NCBI GenBank assembly: GCA_029378245.1
Contig: JARKIF010000013.1
Location: forward strand, 744,001 to 808,000
Source: Roridomyces roridus
Lineage: Eukaryota; Basidiomycota; Agaricomycetes; Agaricales; Mycenaceae
Length of the DNA stretch: 64,000 nt
Reading direction: 5' to 3'
Shown here piece by piece: positions 22,431 to 34,232 of this stretch. Numbering within the stretch: the first letter of the stretch is position 1; each line of letters begins with the position of its first letter. Position numbers and translations under genes: made by a program. The notes under the pieces were generated by a model. That model did no database searches, had not been told where the DNA came from, and was given only the letters and a program-made list of their open reading frames with translations.

Positions 22431-25002
22431 TTACATTGTCGGGTTGCTGATTGGATTGCTCGATGATTGACGCTGATTGATTTTGGGATCAGAGAAAGCA
22501 GGGGCAAGAGGGCTTGCGGGGTACCACTTACGGACTTCGATTTGAAGAGTGCCCACCAGAAACCCTTTGTTTTTGTGTTTGTCTTCTTGGTGTGGGTTGA
22601 CTGATCTTTGAACAACCTCTGCAGATAGACAATCAGTCATCAGTGCTGGATCAAATCTGACCAATCTCACCATCTCAAACCTCCAGGACCTCACCATTCT
22701 CTTCCAGGACCAAGTCAAAGCCCCCTCCTTTGCTTCGTGCTCATCAGCATCTTCAAAACGATCTTCATCAGATTCTTCATTTAACCCAAAGGTTCGCACT
22801 ACCCTCCCGTTATATGTTGATTGATGGGTAATGGAGAATCCACTCACAATGAGCATGTAACTCTTCCTTTGTGCAGGCCAACTCAACAATTGGATATCCT
22901 AGCTCCCTTGCCACATCCAGCCCATTGGGATTATAGCCTTTAGCGGCATGAAACTGTTGGATTCCGGTGTAATCCTTGTCGCTCCACCGAGTCCCTCCTA
23001 TGTTGAGCGCCAGGCATAGCTCCGGAAAACCCAACTCCCTGGCCTCTTCTGCCGTCAACCGTGCGGCACCTGATGGATCCAGTGACCAGTATGCCGGACA
23101 GTCGGGAATTGTGTAGTGGCCCCTGCCATTACATAACTGTGAACATTTCTTCTGGGCTCAGGAAGAGATAGCCTGTGGGTAAGTTTTCAAGTGAGCCCAC
23201 CAGGTCCACGAAGCAGCGAAAAGCGTCAAAGAATACTACACAAAATTTCAGTTATGCATACCCAACAGAAACTCAACCAACACCGTACCATATTGGTGGA
23301 GGTTTGAATGGATATCAAGGACACTGAAAATGTGGGCAACCTGTGCCAGCCAGGCTTCTGTTGCCTTTGACCACAAAATATGTGTTTCATGGCAATATGT
23401 GTCGAAAACACTACCAGAATCCACACTATTGTCCGAGTGAGTGATCTTTGACGGAAAGTTCAAAGCATGCTGAACAATACCGAATCCAACCATTATCCGA
23501 AATCGATATACCATTATCCTTGTCCTCTTTTATCCTGGGGTGAAACTTGAGAAGAAAATGATGAACTTTGAAAAGTCGACTGACCAGTGCAAATAATGGT
23601 TCACGTAGGGATCCTCATAGCACCAGGTGGCCCTGATGGGTTGAACTTCTGGAAGGACCGCAATTTGGAAGGCCATGTCAAGCTCCCAGGTTGGAACATG
23701 GTAGGTAGATGCCAGCTGAATTGGTAAATTGGTTGGAACTGTGAACCAGTCATACCAGCTCAGACGCCAGTTGCAAATGCTGAGATGCAAATCCAGTGAC
23801 AATGAATCAATGATCACTGATGTTGGTGGTGGATTGTGAAAGGCAGAGATTGAAGAGAACCCGTGGTAATCAAGTCGCCGTGGCAAAATGTTTGCCTCTG
23901 ACTCAGGGCGGTAAAGCTCCATGAGAAGAACCCCTTTGGAGAGTCGAATCCAAACTGTGTAGTCGGGTGAAGACTACAAATGTCGTTGAGATTCAACATA
24001 AACAAGGATGGCTTATGCACCAGCTCTTTACCGCAGATGGATGAAATATATTGACGGCCGCTCTGGACCAAAAAAAAGATTAGAAAGTTGACAGAAGGAC
24101 CACTGGGTGATTCACTTGGAACTGAGTTTCCTGAGAGCAGCTGGAAAATTGGCAACGGCGGCAAAGGGAAGAGCTCAAGATCCTTACCAGACATGCATAG
24201 AAGTACATCCGAGAGAAATGTGATTGATCTGCATATTGATCCTGGAAGTTGCGCCAGGGAATCAAATCTGCCATCGAAGAATGAGTCATGGCAACAATCC
24301 AATAAGAGAAGAACCACCGTCATGGAAGACAAGGGCATGAATCCCACCACCATGTCCTATGCCATACAGTTGGAGCACATAGGGACTCCTTGGACAAAAT
24401 CAATTCGGAAAGTTTGGCAGAGTGGCGCAAGTGATCCTACCGAAGTTTTGAGTACAGAGCAATCTCTTTCCTCCATTGCTAGAGAGGAGATTTTTCAAGC
24501 ACCAGAAAGACAGGATGAAAATGGGTCTACTTACCTCCTCTGCATCTGGTCCCTCAATTAGCCTTGCTGTGATCGGTGACTGCAAGCCCACAATCTCTGC
24601 AGAATATATCCGCCGCACACAGTTAGGAACCTTGCGGTTATGCCGCCGAACAATCGACCTGGAATCCAATGCACCGGGGATTTCATGATTCAGGATAAGA
24701 TCTCCCATCGAAATCTCGCGAAAGTCTTGCAAGGTGCAGTCAGTCGAATGAGGAAAATGGTGTGTGGTACTACAAACTGGGTGGCTTGCTTGGAGGCGGG
24801 TAATTGATATTTGTAAAGTTTCCCCCCTGAATGACAAAGTCCCTATTGTGCGAGAAAAGAGCCCCGATGGTGCTGCATTGTATGCAAGTCAGATACCGGT
24901 CCCGAGCGATTCTTTGGACTCTTACGGCTCTTGGGGCGCTTCATCTTGAACACTGTGCGCTTGACTCGGGATTCCAGCGCCGATGGGTGTGTCTTCGCTC
25001 AT
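22431..25002 (-). pseudogene. Kinase-like paralogue, copy 2
   Basis: The start is at 25002 (MSEDTPIGAGIPSQA) and the stop at 22431 (…SNPTM). Exon order and splice sites match copy 3, with an intact N-terminal half: LFSHNRDFVIQGGNFTNIN, VRRIYSAEIVGLQSPITAR, QWRKEIALYSKL, YVLQLYGIG, ALVFHD. In the large C-terminal exon the phrase before the YWSLDPSG motif is broken by a 4-nt insertion that creates a TAA near 23135, so the last third is not translated in frame. About 470 bp (24205-24675) is identical, introns included, to the inverted copy 3, although the flanks of this tract differ. Function is unknown; see copy 1 for the domain layout. Confidence 0.6.
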
Positions 25003-25226
25003 CGTGGTGGTGGTGGGGAGAAGAGAGGGTCTTTGACGGGTCTTCGTGACAGTGTGGAAGCCGGAGATAAAATTGGAAAGCTGTACATCCATCGGCTGGG
25101 CTGTTCAGAAGCTGTGTGGCTGGAAAACTCCCGATAACTTATGATTGATGCGCTGGAATGGCTGGAGGCATGGGCGTCTCGAGCGGAACCGTCAACCGCG
25201 GGACGACTCGCGACAGCGACGAGCGC

Positions 25227-26301
25227 TAGACTCGAACCAGCCCTCGTTGGTACTTTTGCGGGGGGAGGATTTAGTACCAAGAGGGACTGGTGGATCTTAT
25301 GCGAGGCGTCGCAGGGTGCGGATGCAGTTGTCAAAGTTATACCTTTTGCAGCCATAAATCCGGGACCGTGGGAGTAGGGCTGGGCACCGTACCGTAACGG
25401 ACACGGCCGTAGAAATTACGGCCGTTTTGGTTGACGGCCGTGTGATCACGGTCCGTAAAATTGCAGCAGACATGGCTGACGGTACGGCACGGTGCCGTAT
25501 ACGGCCGTATCTCCGTAACACGGCCGTAAATTGATGGCAAGTGATTTCTCTGGGTTCCCGCCTGATCATGGGTATTGAACGGTAAATTCAACAAACCCTA
25601 CAGTCCAATTGACTCCTTCCACCCACCGCTACCCTTCCTGAGGCAAAACATGGGCTGGGAACATCTGCCACCTTCGACTTTGAAGTTGATGGGGCGCTGA
25701 TCCGCTGATGGCGGCTGCCGTAAACGTCAACGATGTGTGCCGCAGCCCGCGCACCCAAAGGGGAAGCCATCTGTGTACTTGCCCACCCTGTTTACATCAC
25801 TCGGTGAGAGAATTCCGACACAGATTTACCGCGCTGACAGTGTTCAGGAGAGATTGCCGAGCATTCCCGGATTACGGCCGTAACGGCCGGATTTATACGG
25901 GAAATACGGCACACGGCCGTGTTGAGCACGTGCCGTGTAAACCACACCACCAGGGGTCACGGCACGGCACCGTCTCCGTATTACGGAGCCGTATTCCGTG
26001 TGACACGGTTACGGTGCCCAGCCCTACGTGGGAGCCTACTCGACGGGGTCGTTCGTTCGTTCACCAACTTCTCGGATGATTGGGGTCCTGTAATTTTCTT
26101 GGTACATATTGTGAGTCCACAGAAATATGACTTCCATTTTGCTTGGACAAAAACTGTAGAGATACTAGTACAAATGGCCGACGAAGATTCCTCGGCATTT
26201 CCTAATCGGGTATATTTCCACTCTGCCACGCCCCGCCTAAGTTCCACCAGCCCTTTCAGCAGGTATTTCCAATGCCGCAAGAAAGGGCTGGTCCGAGCCT
26301 A
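25227..26301. mobile_element. TIR element interrupted by a nested hAT MITE
   Basis: Termini TAGACTCGAACCAGCCCT and, on the opposite strand, TAGGCTCGGACCAGCCCT form an 18-bp inverted repeat with two mismatches. The flanks carry GACGAGCGC on both sides (25218-25226 and 26302-26310), and the empty site is seen in unit A near 15053-15061. Without the nested element and its duplication the length is about 415 bp. The 8-9 bp target duplication leaves hAT or Mutator type open. Confidence 0.7.
25375..26026. mobile_element. Non-autonomous hAT-type element, 652 bp
   Basis: Both ends start TAGGGCTGGGCACCGTA reading inward. The element is flanked by the perfect 8-bp target duplication CGTGGGAG (25367-25374 and 26027-26034), the hAT hallmark. 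Subterminal DNA at both ends is packed with ACGGCCGT/CCGTAA motifs on both strands, typical of transposase binding arrays. There is no transposase frame. It is nested in the older TIR element at 25227-26301. Confidence 0.8.
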
Positions 26302-26329
26302 GACGAGCGCATGGGTTGCGCAGTAAGTG

Positions 26330-27032
26330 AGTAATATACCCGCCGCTAGCAAAGTCGCTGGCGGCCACCGGTGGCTACCGATGGACACCGGCGGCCGTTG
26401 GTTGTCATTGTTTCCCAGCGAATCTGATGAATGTTGGTGATCGCCGTTGGCATTCATCAGATCACCCACTCAAGTTGACGAGACGGCCTCCCCACTGGGT
26501 TCCAGTGGGAGGTAGCAAAGACTCGCTCAATGTTTCGAGAACTTATTCGGTTCATCGTTGCTTCTCATGATTTACAACCCCTGGCTGATCCATCTGCGTG
26601 AATGAAGGGTTCAAGGTGATGTAACCCGTTCCTTCTTGCTGGTTTCCGACGGCTTCCAGGGGATTCCATTGAGTGAAGTATTTCTTTGGTTGTAGGAATT
26701 AGATACAGTCAACAAATTGCTGAGGAACAAAGAATGATTCACTGGAATCCGGTGGAATCCAGTGGATGCCGACGTTGGTTCAACGTGCCGATGTCATACT
26801 GCAACTCAAAGCTGTTCAAGTTGAACATCATGAACTCAAGATGGCCGTAGAAATATCTCGAAAAAATAAAAGCCCACGCACCACCAGCCCACCCAAAACC
26901 CACCACAGTCCATCATGAGCCAGTGGATTCCAGTGGAAATTGGTGTGACACTCGGCGGCCGACGTTGTTGTCCGCCATCATCCAACGCCGATCCCTGCCG
27001 ATCAGCCGTTTGACAGCTCCGCGTGTATTACT
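26330..27032. mobile_element. Mutator-like MITE, copy 1 (703 bp)
   Basis: Ends AGTAATATACCCGCC and, inverted, AGTAATACACGCGGAG. The 10-bp direct repeat GCAGTAAGTG flanks both sides (26320-26329 and 27033-27042); the empty site is in unit A near 15071. The interior has repeated CCAGTGGAATCC-like units. A second, inverted copy is at 57025-57801. The 9-10 bp duplication points to the Mutator superfamily. No transposase. Confidence 0.75.
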
Positions 27033-27621
27033 GCAGTAAGTGGCGGGAGCAGAAGAAGTTTCGGCATGTCTCGGCCGATTTGCTTTTGACATGACGTCCA
27101 CAGCCACCATTTGTCACCTCTCTTTTGCTCTTGTTTTGCCAAGTTTTGCTCTCATCTTCTTTTCACCGTCGCTGGAACGTGCTTCTCGATCCTCACAAAT
27201 ACTACTGCTATCCTTCCCTGCTCCCTCATGTGGTGTCTCTCCGCCAAGATCTGATTCAAGCTGGATTTGACTCGTTTACATACCGCAGCCTGCTCCTCCG
27301 CCTTGCCTCCGCCAACCCTCGACGAGTAGACCCTGCTCCTCGTCGTGCCAGAGTGGCCAGCCTCAACTCACACTCCGCCGATTCTTTGGTTTTCCCCATG
27401 GACTTGTGAACAAGGCTCGTCCACCCTGACACACATGCTTTCACCACATTTGGCCAAACTGCTGTTGACGGGGTGTGAAGCACTTGAATAGGTGGATCTT
27501 ATTTTTGGCCTTCAAAGCTGTTGAGTCTCCTGACCAGAGACAGTGCGTCCCTCAAGAATCTCGTAAACTCCGGACTATATTCCCCGGACTTGTAGCTATG
27601 TGCCATCGCTTGAATCCTCCC

Positions 27622-29974
27622 ATGCGTCTTTTCAGCCTCTGTCTCCTCCTCGCCATCTCCGTCCTCTCCCGCAGCCATGCGCTGGTGGTCCATGAAAGCA
27701 TATCCGCCCCTCCATCGGGTTATACCTACGACGGCCCCGCCGCTCTCGACGAAACACTCACTCTCCGCATCGCACTCGCTCATAGAAATCTCTCGGGCCT
27801 CGAAGAGATGACCCTTGCCGTGTCGGACCCCGCCAGCATGCTCTACGGCCGGCATCTCACAACGGACGAGGTGCTGGCGTACGTCAAACCCGCACCGGAC
27901 ACGCACGCCCTCGTATCTGGATGACTTTCCGAGAACGGCGTCGCCGTCGAATCCACATCCCTCGCAGGCGATCTGTTCAAGATTTCGTTATCCGTGGCAA
28001 AGGCGAATCAACTTCTCTCGACGGAATTCGGGAGTTTCACGCACATTGCGAGCGGCCAGAAGAGTGTACGGACGTTGCGCTATTTCGTCCCGGAAACCCT
28101 ACAGCAACATATCCGATTTATCCATCCCACCATTGCGTTTATGGGGCCGATGTTGTCGTCGAGCCTGGCGGTAGTTGCCCATACCGAGGTATCTGATGGG
28201 GCTGCCCCAGTGTCGTGTGAGACGCTGTGGACTCCAGTGAGTACTCCCTACGATTTCGATGTCCAGCTCCGAGCTCATAACTCTCCCGGCAGCAATGTAC
28301 CCAAGACGCATATGGTGTTCCTTCAACCAAAGCCATGAACTCGACTTCGAACGTTCTTGGCGTCGCGGGTTTTTTTGGGGTCAGTCCAAGATCTTCACTG
28401 CGTTTCAAAGTCTCATGATCGCTCCCAGCAATATGCAAACTCACAAGATCTCAGCGTGAGCCTTGAGTCTGCCCCGCTATCCTCCGTTCCACAACTTGAT
28501 TTAGGTCTATCTCAGCACGTTCCGTCCGGACCTCGTGGGCTCGAGCTTCAACTTTCTCAGCGTCGACGACAGCATTAACAATCAGACCCTTTCGTGCGTC
28601 TCCCCTCCCTGTCCTCTGAGCGTGCATGGATGACCATGCGATGTAGAGCTGCTGGTGCCGAAGCAGACCTCGACATCGAAACCACCGTCGGCCTCGCCTC
28701 TGGTGTACCTGTCACATTCATTTCAGTGGGACCGGACAACCCAGATGGCGTGCTCGGTGCAATTGTACGACCTGCTCTCCGTCAAGATCGATTTCACTGA
28801 CCCATGCGAGGTTCAAGGATATCGTCGACGCAATCTTATCCCAGCCGCCCGAAACGCGTCCCACGGTGCTGACGACGAGTTACAACATCCTCGAAGAGGC
28901 GATCCCGTTGTCTGTGGATGTGTGAGTTGGATTGCTTGACGCATGCGAGGAGCTCATTCTCGTTCCACGAAAAGGGCGATATGCAATGCGTACATGCAGC
29001 TCGGGGCGGCGGGTGTGTCCTCTCGTTCAACTCGATGTTTGTATGCTTAGAGGCACTTCAAGGCATATCGGTACTGTTTTCTTCGGGAGATGGTGAGCAT
29101 CAGAATATGTTTCATGCAGTCAAAGCTCATCCATGTCGCAGGCGGCGTAGGCGGAACGACGCAGAATACCAGCTGCACAACCTTCCTACCCACTTTCTCC
29201 GGCGGATGCCCGTTGTAAGTCAACATCTACTTAACCATCCGCGAAGGTTCATCTCGGTTGACCACCAGTATCACCGCCGTCGGCGGAAGCACCGGCCTCC
29301 CTCCGCAAGTCGCAGCAAGCTTCTCCGATGGAGGGTTTTCCAACTACTTCCCCACACCACGATACCAGGTCGAGGATGTTGCAAGCTATGTTACATCTCT
29401 CGGTCAACAATATAGCGGGTTGTATAACGCGAGTGGTCGTGGATACCCCGATGTCGCGGCGCAAGCAGTGGATGTCGCTATCACCTGGCGTGCGTCCTCT
29501 TCTTTGTTGTTTTCCTTGCTGGTCCCTGATATTTGTACCAGAGGGCGTCGTAAGTTCCTCACGGTGGTGATAACCTCATCTTATCGTAACCTAGACAGGC
29601 CACGGGAGCGGCACGAGTGCCGCCAGCCCGATATTCGCTAGTATCATCGCACTGGTGAATGACCGCCTCATCGGGGCAGGCCGGCCTGTCCTCGGATTCC
29701 TCAATCCTTTCTTGTACAGTCCGGGTGGGAGGGCAGCATTCACTGATGTCGTTTCGGGTGCGTTTATCGTGTACTGTCCACTCGGGTTCCTCGTATTGAA
29801 TGTACTCGAAGGGAGTCACCCTGGATGTGGGACAGTGAGTAAATCCTTCCGTTTTACTCTTCCATTTCCTGAGAAACGAAATCTAGCGGGTTCTCCGCAT
29901 CGCCTGGTTGGGACCCTGTAACTGGGTTGGGTACTCCGAACTTTGACCGGCTGCTTGCAGCAGTAGGGCTTTGA
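27622..29974 (+). pseudogene. Sedolisin copy 2, inactivated
   Basis: This is collinear with the intact gene at 15462, with the same exon order and most splice sites. It keeps the signal peptide (MRLFSLCLLLAISVLSRSHA), the Glu/Asp motif and the GSGTSAASP serine motif. Two lesions are visible: a Trp codon in the prodomain has become TGA (27922-27924), and 2 nt are missing in the small exon near 29834, which breaks the frame into the last exon. Otherwise divergence is low, so inactivation is recent. A truncated prodomain product of 100 residues could be made, but no enzyme. Confidence 0.8.
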
Positions 29975-30161
29975 ATTCGAAGCAATACTCGGTATCTGTC
30001 CCACGACGTTGCGCTTCCATTTAAATGTATGCCCTGACCTCAAGCAGCTTGCCCTGACAGATTATCGTAATTGCTGAGCCCGCATTCACACAAGTTGTAT
30101 CCACTCAACAAAACCTTGAATAATAGTATACTAAGCGAGTTGACGCCATTACCAAACTCAG

Positions 30162-30890
30162 TCAAAGCGACATGAACGACACGAGGGACGAAACCAACAT
30201 GGCGCCCGTTAGAGTCACGACGGACGTTCGGGACGCAGCGCCTGTCTTGTCTGTGGGTCGATGAGGAGGGATTCTCGATGAAGAAGAGGAAGAGTGAAAC
30301 GCACCGTCGTCCGTGTTTGCGCTGCCTTTAGACGCGATGGTGATGTTGCTCGCATTGAACCCGAGCTCTTGGCACTGGTTCGTGAAGCCCAGCGACTCGG
30401 GGGCGAGGAAGGAGGTCTCGAAGTATCCTCGTATATCTTCGCATCGACCTGAGACAATGGAGTATATTGCCTACGTAGACAACGCCGAAGGTAGTACACG
30501 AATCTGGACCCATACGTCCCTCCCATAATATTATGAATCTACATCAGAAAGGGAAACACAAAAGAAAAGTCGGGTACACATACTCTGGTTGACCCACCTC
30601 CCGCGCGCACCCTACGCGGACCTTGCATCTGCTAACGTATCACCCTACTCTCACGCATTGCTTGGGGGCGCAACGCCACGGGTCAACGGGTGACCTACTC
30701 TCCGCGAGATCGACCGACTTGGACGCTCCGGTGGGGCTCAGAAACAACGTCAGTAAGAGCGTACACGGATCAGGAGAGGCGAATAGCTCACTTCGGCCTG
30801 TACGCTCCCGCGGGTCCTCCTCAGCGCATCCTCCTTCAAGCTCTCGCCAACGCACGAGGGGGCAGGAGCAACCTGACACCCAGTGAAAAG
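30162..30890 (-). pseudogene. 3' part of unidentified gene X, copy 2
   Basis: The last exons are in frame here: ESLGFTNQCQELGF, NxT sites, a Ser run, and the hydrophobic C-terminus ending VFMSL at stop 30162-30164. Upstream pieces match copy 1 (SLKEDALRRTRG near 30820). The 5' end stops where unit B ends, close to the hAT MITE at 30924, so the gene is truncated. Not identified. Confidence 0.35.
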
Positions 30891-30923
30891 TCCGGTCGAT
30901 CGCTAGGGATGGACAGGGATGAA

Positions 30924-31274
30924 TAGGGATTGGCACGGGTAAACCCGCGGGTATCTGGGGGGTCTACCCGTGGTGGCTGTGTACCCGTACCCGCGGGTAC
31001 GGGTACGGGTTACCCGCGGGTTGGTGGCCGAGATGACGGCAGTTTGGTGCTGGGGGAATTTTTGTGGTTGAATTAATATGATTTAATGCTCGACAGAGCA
31101 AATTGAACCTACTCACGGTTCAAAAATGCCCTCCCCCGGTGTCGAGACGGCATGTTGGCTGGCTTGGCGGCTTACCCACGGGTCACGGGTACCCAGCTCG
31201 GCTACCCGTACCCGTACCCGCCGCGGGTAAACCCGTCTACCCGCACGGGTTACCCGTACCCGTGCCGATGCCTA
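30924..31274. mobile_element. Non-autonomous hAT-type element, 351 bp, ACCCG/CGGGT-rich
   Basis: Ends TAGGGATTGGCACGGGTA and, inverted, TAGGCATCGGCACGGGTA. The perfect 8-bp target duplication GGGATGAA lies at 30916-30923 and 31275-31282. Both arms are filled with alternating ACCCG and CGGGT words that can fold on themselves. No coding capacity. It is a different subfamily from the element at 25375. Confidence 0.8.
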
Positions 31275-33480
31275 GGGATGAAATGCAGTCGGATAGCCGA
31301 GAGTCGACGATTCGGGATCGTTTGAGATGAAATGTGGGTACCCATCAGCAGGTGTGTGAACGATCCCAAACGATCCCAAATGATCCCTTTCCATCCACTC
31401 TTCGTGCCGCTGGTGTCGCAACGAGCATATGTCTACATGTCACTCGTACTCTACCCTTTAAAATCCGGATTTTGCCCAGCGGACGAGCAACGAAACAATG
31501 TGCCGGCAAGGACCACTCATTTACGATGCATGTTGCCGGACAATGCAGAGTATTCTTGGTTTTGCTTTGAAATGCTGCTGTAGACATGTCTCAGAGGTAC
31601 TGGGGTTGCTTTGAAGAATTGCACGGGGTCAAATGAACAGGGGATACCAGCTCTGGAGTTGAAAGTTTGGATCTCAAGAGTTGTTCTCCTTGTCAAGAGG
31701 TAAGTCTCATCAGATTATAAGTTTTCTCCCGCGCGTGAGGTTCCCCGTTCGAGTCCTGTGGTGTCCGAAACTAAGCCAAGTTGTTCACAATTAAGTAGTA
31801 AGTAGTAAGTAGTACTGAGTGACCCTGAAACGGTGCACCGACGTGCAGCCGTGAAATCAAGACTCAAAATAAGTACGAGCTGAAGGCGAGTAATCTCAAA
31901 CCAACAACTAACAAATCTTTAATCCAAATCTCACAACTTCAAATCAATACTTCTCGTGTGTGTGTTCGGGGTGGTAAGACAGGCGTATCGTCCGTCAAGA
32001 CCAATGTGCAAATATCAATTCCGCGGGAGCGGGATGTTCAATTCAAAGTAACAGGTAAGCCTGAGTAGTTTTCCCGCAAAGAGGGTTATCAATGGATTCG
32101 GGGATCTCGGGGACGCGAGGTCAACCGCACAAGATCAAGCTTGCAAGTATTCAAGTTTCAAGTTTCAAGTCCCGGGGGCCAAAGGTCAACCACGCAAGAC
32201 AGACAGGGGGGAATGCAAGCAAGCTTTCTCTTCGGATTCTAAGGTGAAGTCCCGGAGGAAGCTTCGATTTCAAGTGTAATTCAAATCCAATCAATAAATT
32301 CTGAGTGATCGTCCAGTTGCCTCCTAAGAGAGCGGTTGGGTCTACTACTGTACACGGTAAACTACTGCGGCTTATATACATTTTGCGGGCACTGATAAAT
32401 ATGGTATAATTGCGTGCGGATGACACGTCGCATCTTCCCGGGAGGCGTTCCGAGTGACCCTAGGCACTTATTAGGGCAATGGTCCTGCGGGACATCAATT
32501 GCGACAGATTGCGTGCTCGCAACCTCAGTCAGCACATTCGGCCGGCCATCGGCATCTGCCAATGTGGTCCCGCTGGTTGCCGGGAACCACGCCGGTGTTC
32601 TATCTGGTTTCAATTCATCAGCGGGAGAGATTCCCGGTGACGGATGTCAAACTGTCATGTCGGCACTAAGGCGGCTCGGGAACGGCACCTCCGGGAAACC
32701 TAACTACCAACCCGGGGGTAGTTTATTAAACTCCCGCGAGATAGGCTTTGATAATGGCTCTGCCCGGAGGATGGCATTTCACATCCCACCATGTCCACAC
32801 TGTGTAGTGGCTGTACGGTGCTCGTTTCTTTCAATTCCGTTCAAATTCAGAGTGATCGACCGATCATCTATGATATCATTGATCAGCGGACTCCCGGGAG
32901 GAGCCTCGATCATTTCCAAATCATGGTTCCCCGGACAGTGAAGACTGCCCATTGAATTGATATAGTGGTTGACCCCAGAGAGTCAGTTTCATGACAGCCA
33001 GCGAAAAGGCTTGATAGTTTCTCTTAGTCACCCTCGGTGCAATAGTACGCGGCTGTCAACCGTTTCCTAGAGCCCGGCAGGTATGTACATTCCCGCCAGC
33101 TTGCGACCATTAGGGTTCAATATACCGTCCCGAGTAGAACGTATACCCTCTGCAGCCATTGTATGCCTGGAGATGTAAGTCTTTGATAAAAGAGCGAAAA
33201 TTGGTGTATTTCACGCGTAGCCGCATGCACGCCTTATCAACCCTTTGAAGCTCCAAAAGTCAGTAAGTAACAGATGTACACAATAGCAAAGAGCAACCAG
33301 TATTGGTAACAGTAACCGTAATAGTAAGGGAGTGCGGATGGGCCACTTTTTTCTAGCCAGTTTAAGTACTTGAAAGTTGACTGGAAGAGACAGCCAAAGA
33401 ACCCCAACCATCTCTTTTGAACACCGTTTTTGACCCAAAATGGCAGTGCCAAGCATGCCAAGCGCGACAACCGCATTAGG

Positions 33481-33635
33481 GCTCTGACCCGGCCGTTGAC
33501 GGCGACGGCCGTCGCTCTGACGGCCGTCATGGGAGGTCGGACGGGCCCCACCCGGCCGTCAGATCATGTTGCGAGGCCTCAAAACGGCCGGGTGGTACCC
33601 GTCAGACCCGTCACGGCCGTCATGACGGGTTAGAG
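33481..33635. repeat. Foldback cluster of GACGGCCGT words
   Basis: Left arm (CTCTGACCCGGCCGTTGACGG) and right arm (ending …GACGGCCGTCATGACGGGTTAGAGC) are imperfect inverted repeats, with several extra GACGGCCGTC palindromes between them. It resembles the subterminal parts of the hAT MITEs, but no convincing target-site duplication was found. Confidence 0.45.
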
Positions 33636-33720
33636 CGGTGACAGCCCGTGCCTCCAGCTAAATTGACCATCAGATTGATGTGAATGTAATGCCGAAGTCA
33701 CAATTAGAGGTGTAGCTGTA

Positions 33721-33817
33721 CCATTAATGCAATACGGGCAGCCAGTATTGCATCCCACATTGCAATAAAGGTGTACCTTGGCCGCCCAGCCAAGGATCAC
33801 CCTTATTGCATTATGGG
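33721..33817. repeat. Nested hairpins with TGCAATA arms
   Basis: Hairpin 1: TGCAATAC (33728-33735) with GTATTGCA (33745-33752). Hairpin 2: 22-nt arms 33761-33782 and 33789-33810 with three mismatches and a 6-nt loop. An outer pair CCATTAATGCAATA and its near complement at 33804-33817 closes the structure. It could be a tiny foldback element. Confidence 0.55.
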
Positions 33818-34232
33818 ACACTGCCCCTTTGGGTACGCCAGCGAAGCGACAGCAAGCGGGAAGCCGGGGCAGTTTGACCGCCGCCCACAGTGCCAGCTCG
33901 GCTGATGACAGACCCATTGGCTGTCAAAATGCCAGATCAGTTCAGATCATTATTTGATCATTCGCGACCTCCTGCTGTCCGTCCCGGCGTCCCTACTGGA
34001 GAGTACAGGGTCTTTTTATGTAGTGATATGTGTGTAGTGAATACACGTCATTGGTACAGATGACTTGATTACTGCATGTTTGTGACCACCTCGGACAACC
34101 CATCATAGATTCACTGATGGGGCTCTGTTTCTCTGTTCCACACCCCGAGCAATTATAACAGTACTTGAGCATTCATATCAGTGGTCGGAATGCCTATTTA
34201 GCTTGTTTGACTACTGTGAATATGCATATCCG

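Larger units (their letters stand above)
31283..34232. other. Gene-poor stretch
   Basis: No gene could be supported. Contents: an AAGTAGT short tandem repeat at about 31796-31817; a 175-codon plus-strand frame at 32414-32941 with no recognised domain and several Pro/Gly/Ser-rich words; an inverted-repeat cluster (33481-33635); and a cruciform (33721-33817), listed separately. Confidence 0.4.

Noticed and set aside
30924..31274. A CRISPR-like or satellite array from the repeated ACCCG/CGGGT words
   Set aside because: The words have no regular spacer pattern, and the block has exact transposon borders with an 8-bp duplication.
31730..31775. CGTTCGAGTCCTG as part of a tRNA gene
   Set aside because: The T-stem pairs poorly and no matching acceptor strand or A box is found at a tRNA distance.
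32414..32941. 175-codon plus-strand frame as a gene or an organelle-derived fragment
   Set aside because: No domain, no splice context, no paralogue, and no organellar gene could be recognised in it.
33481..33640. A further hAT MITE with target duplication
   Set aside because: Inverted arms are present, but no 8-bp direct repeat could be placed at both borders.
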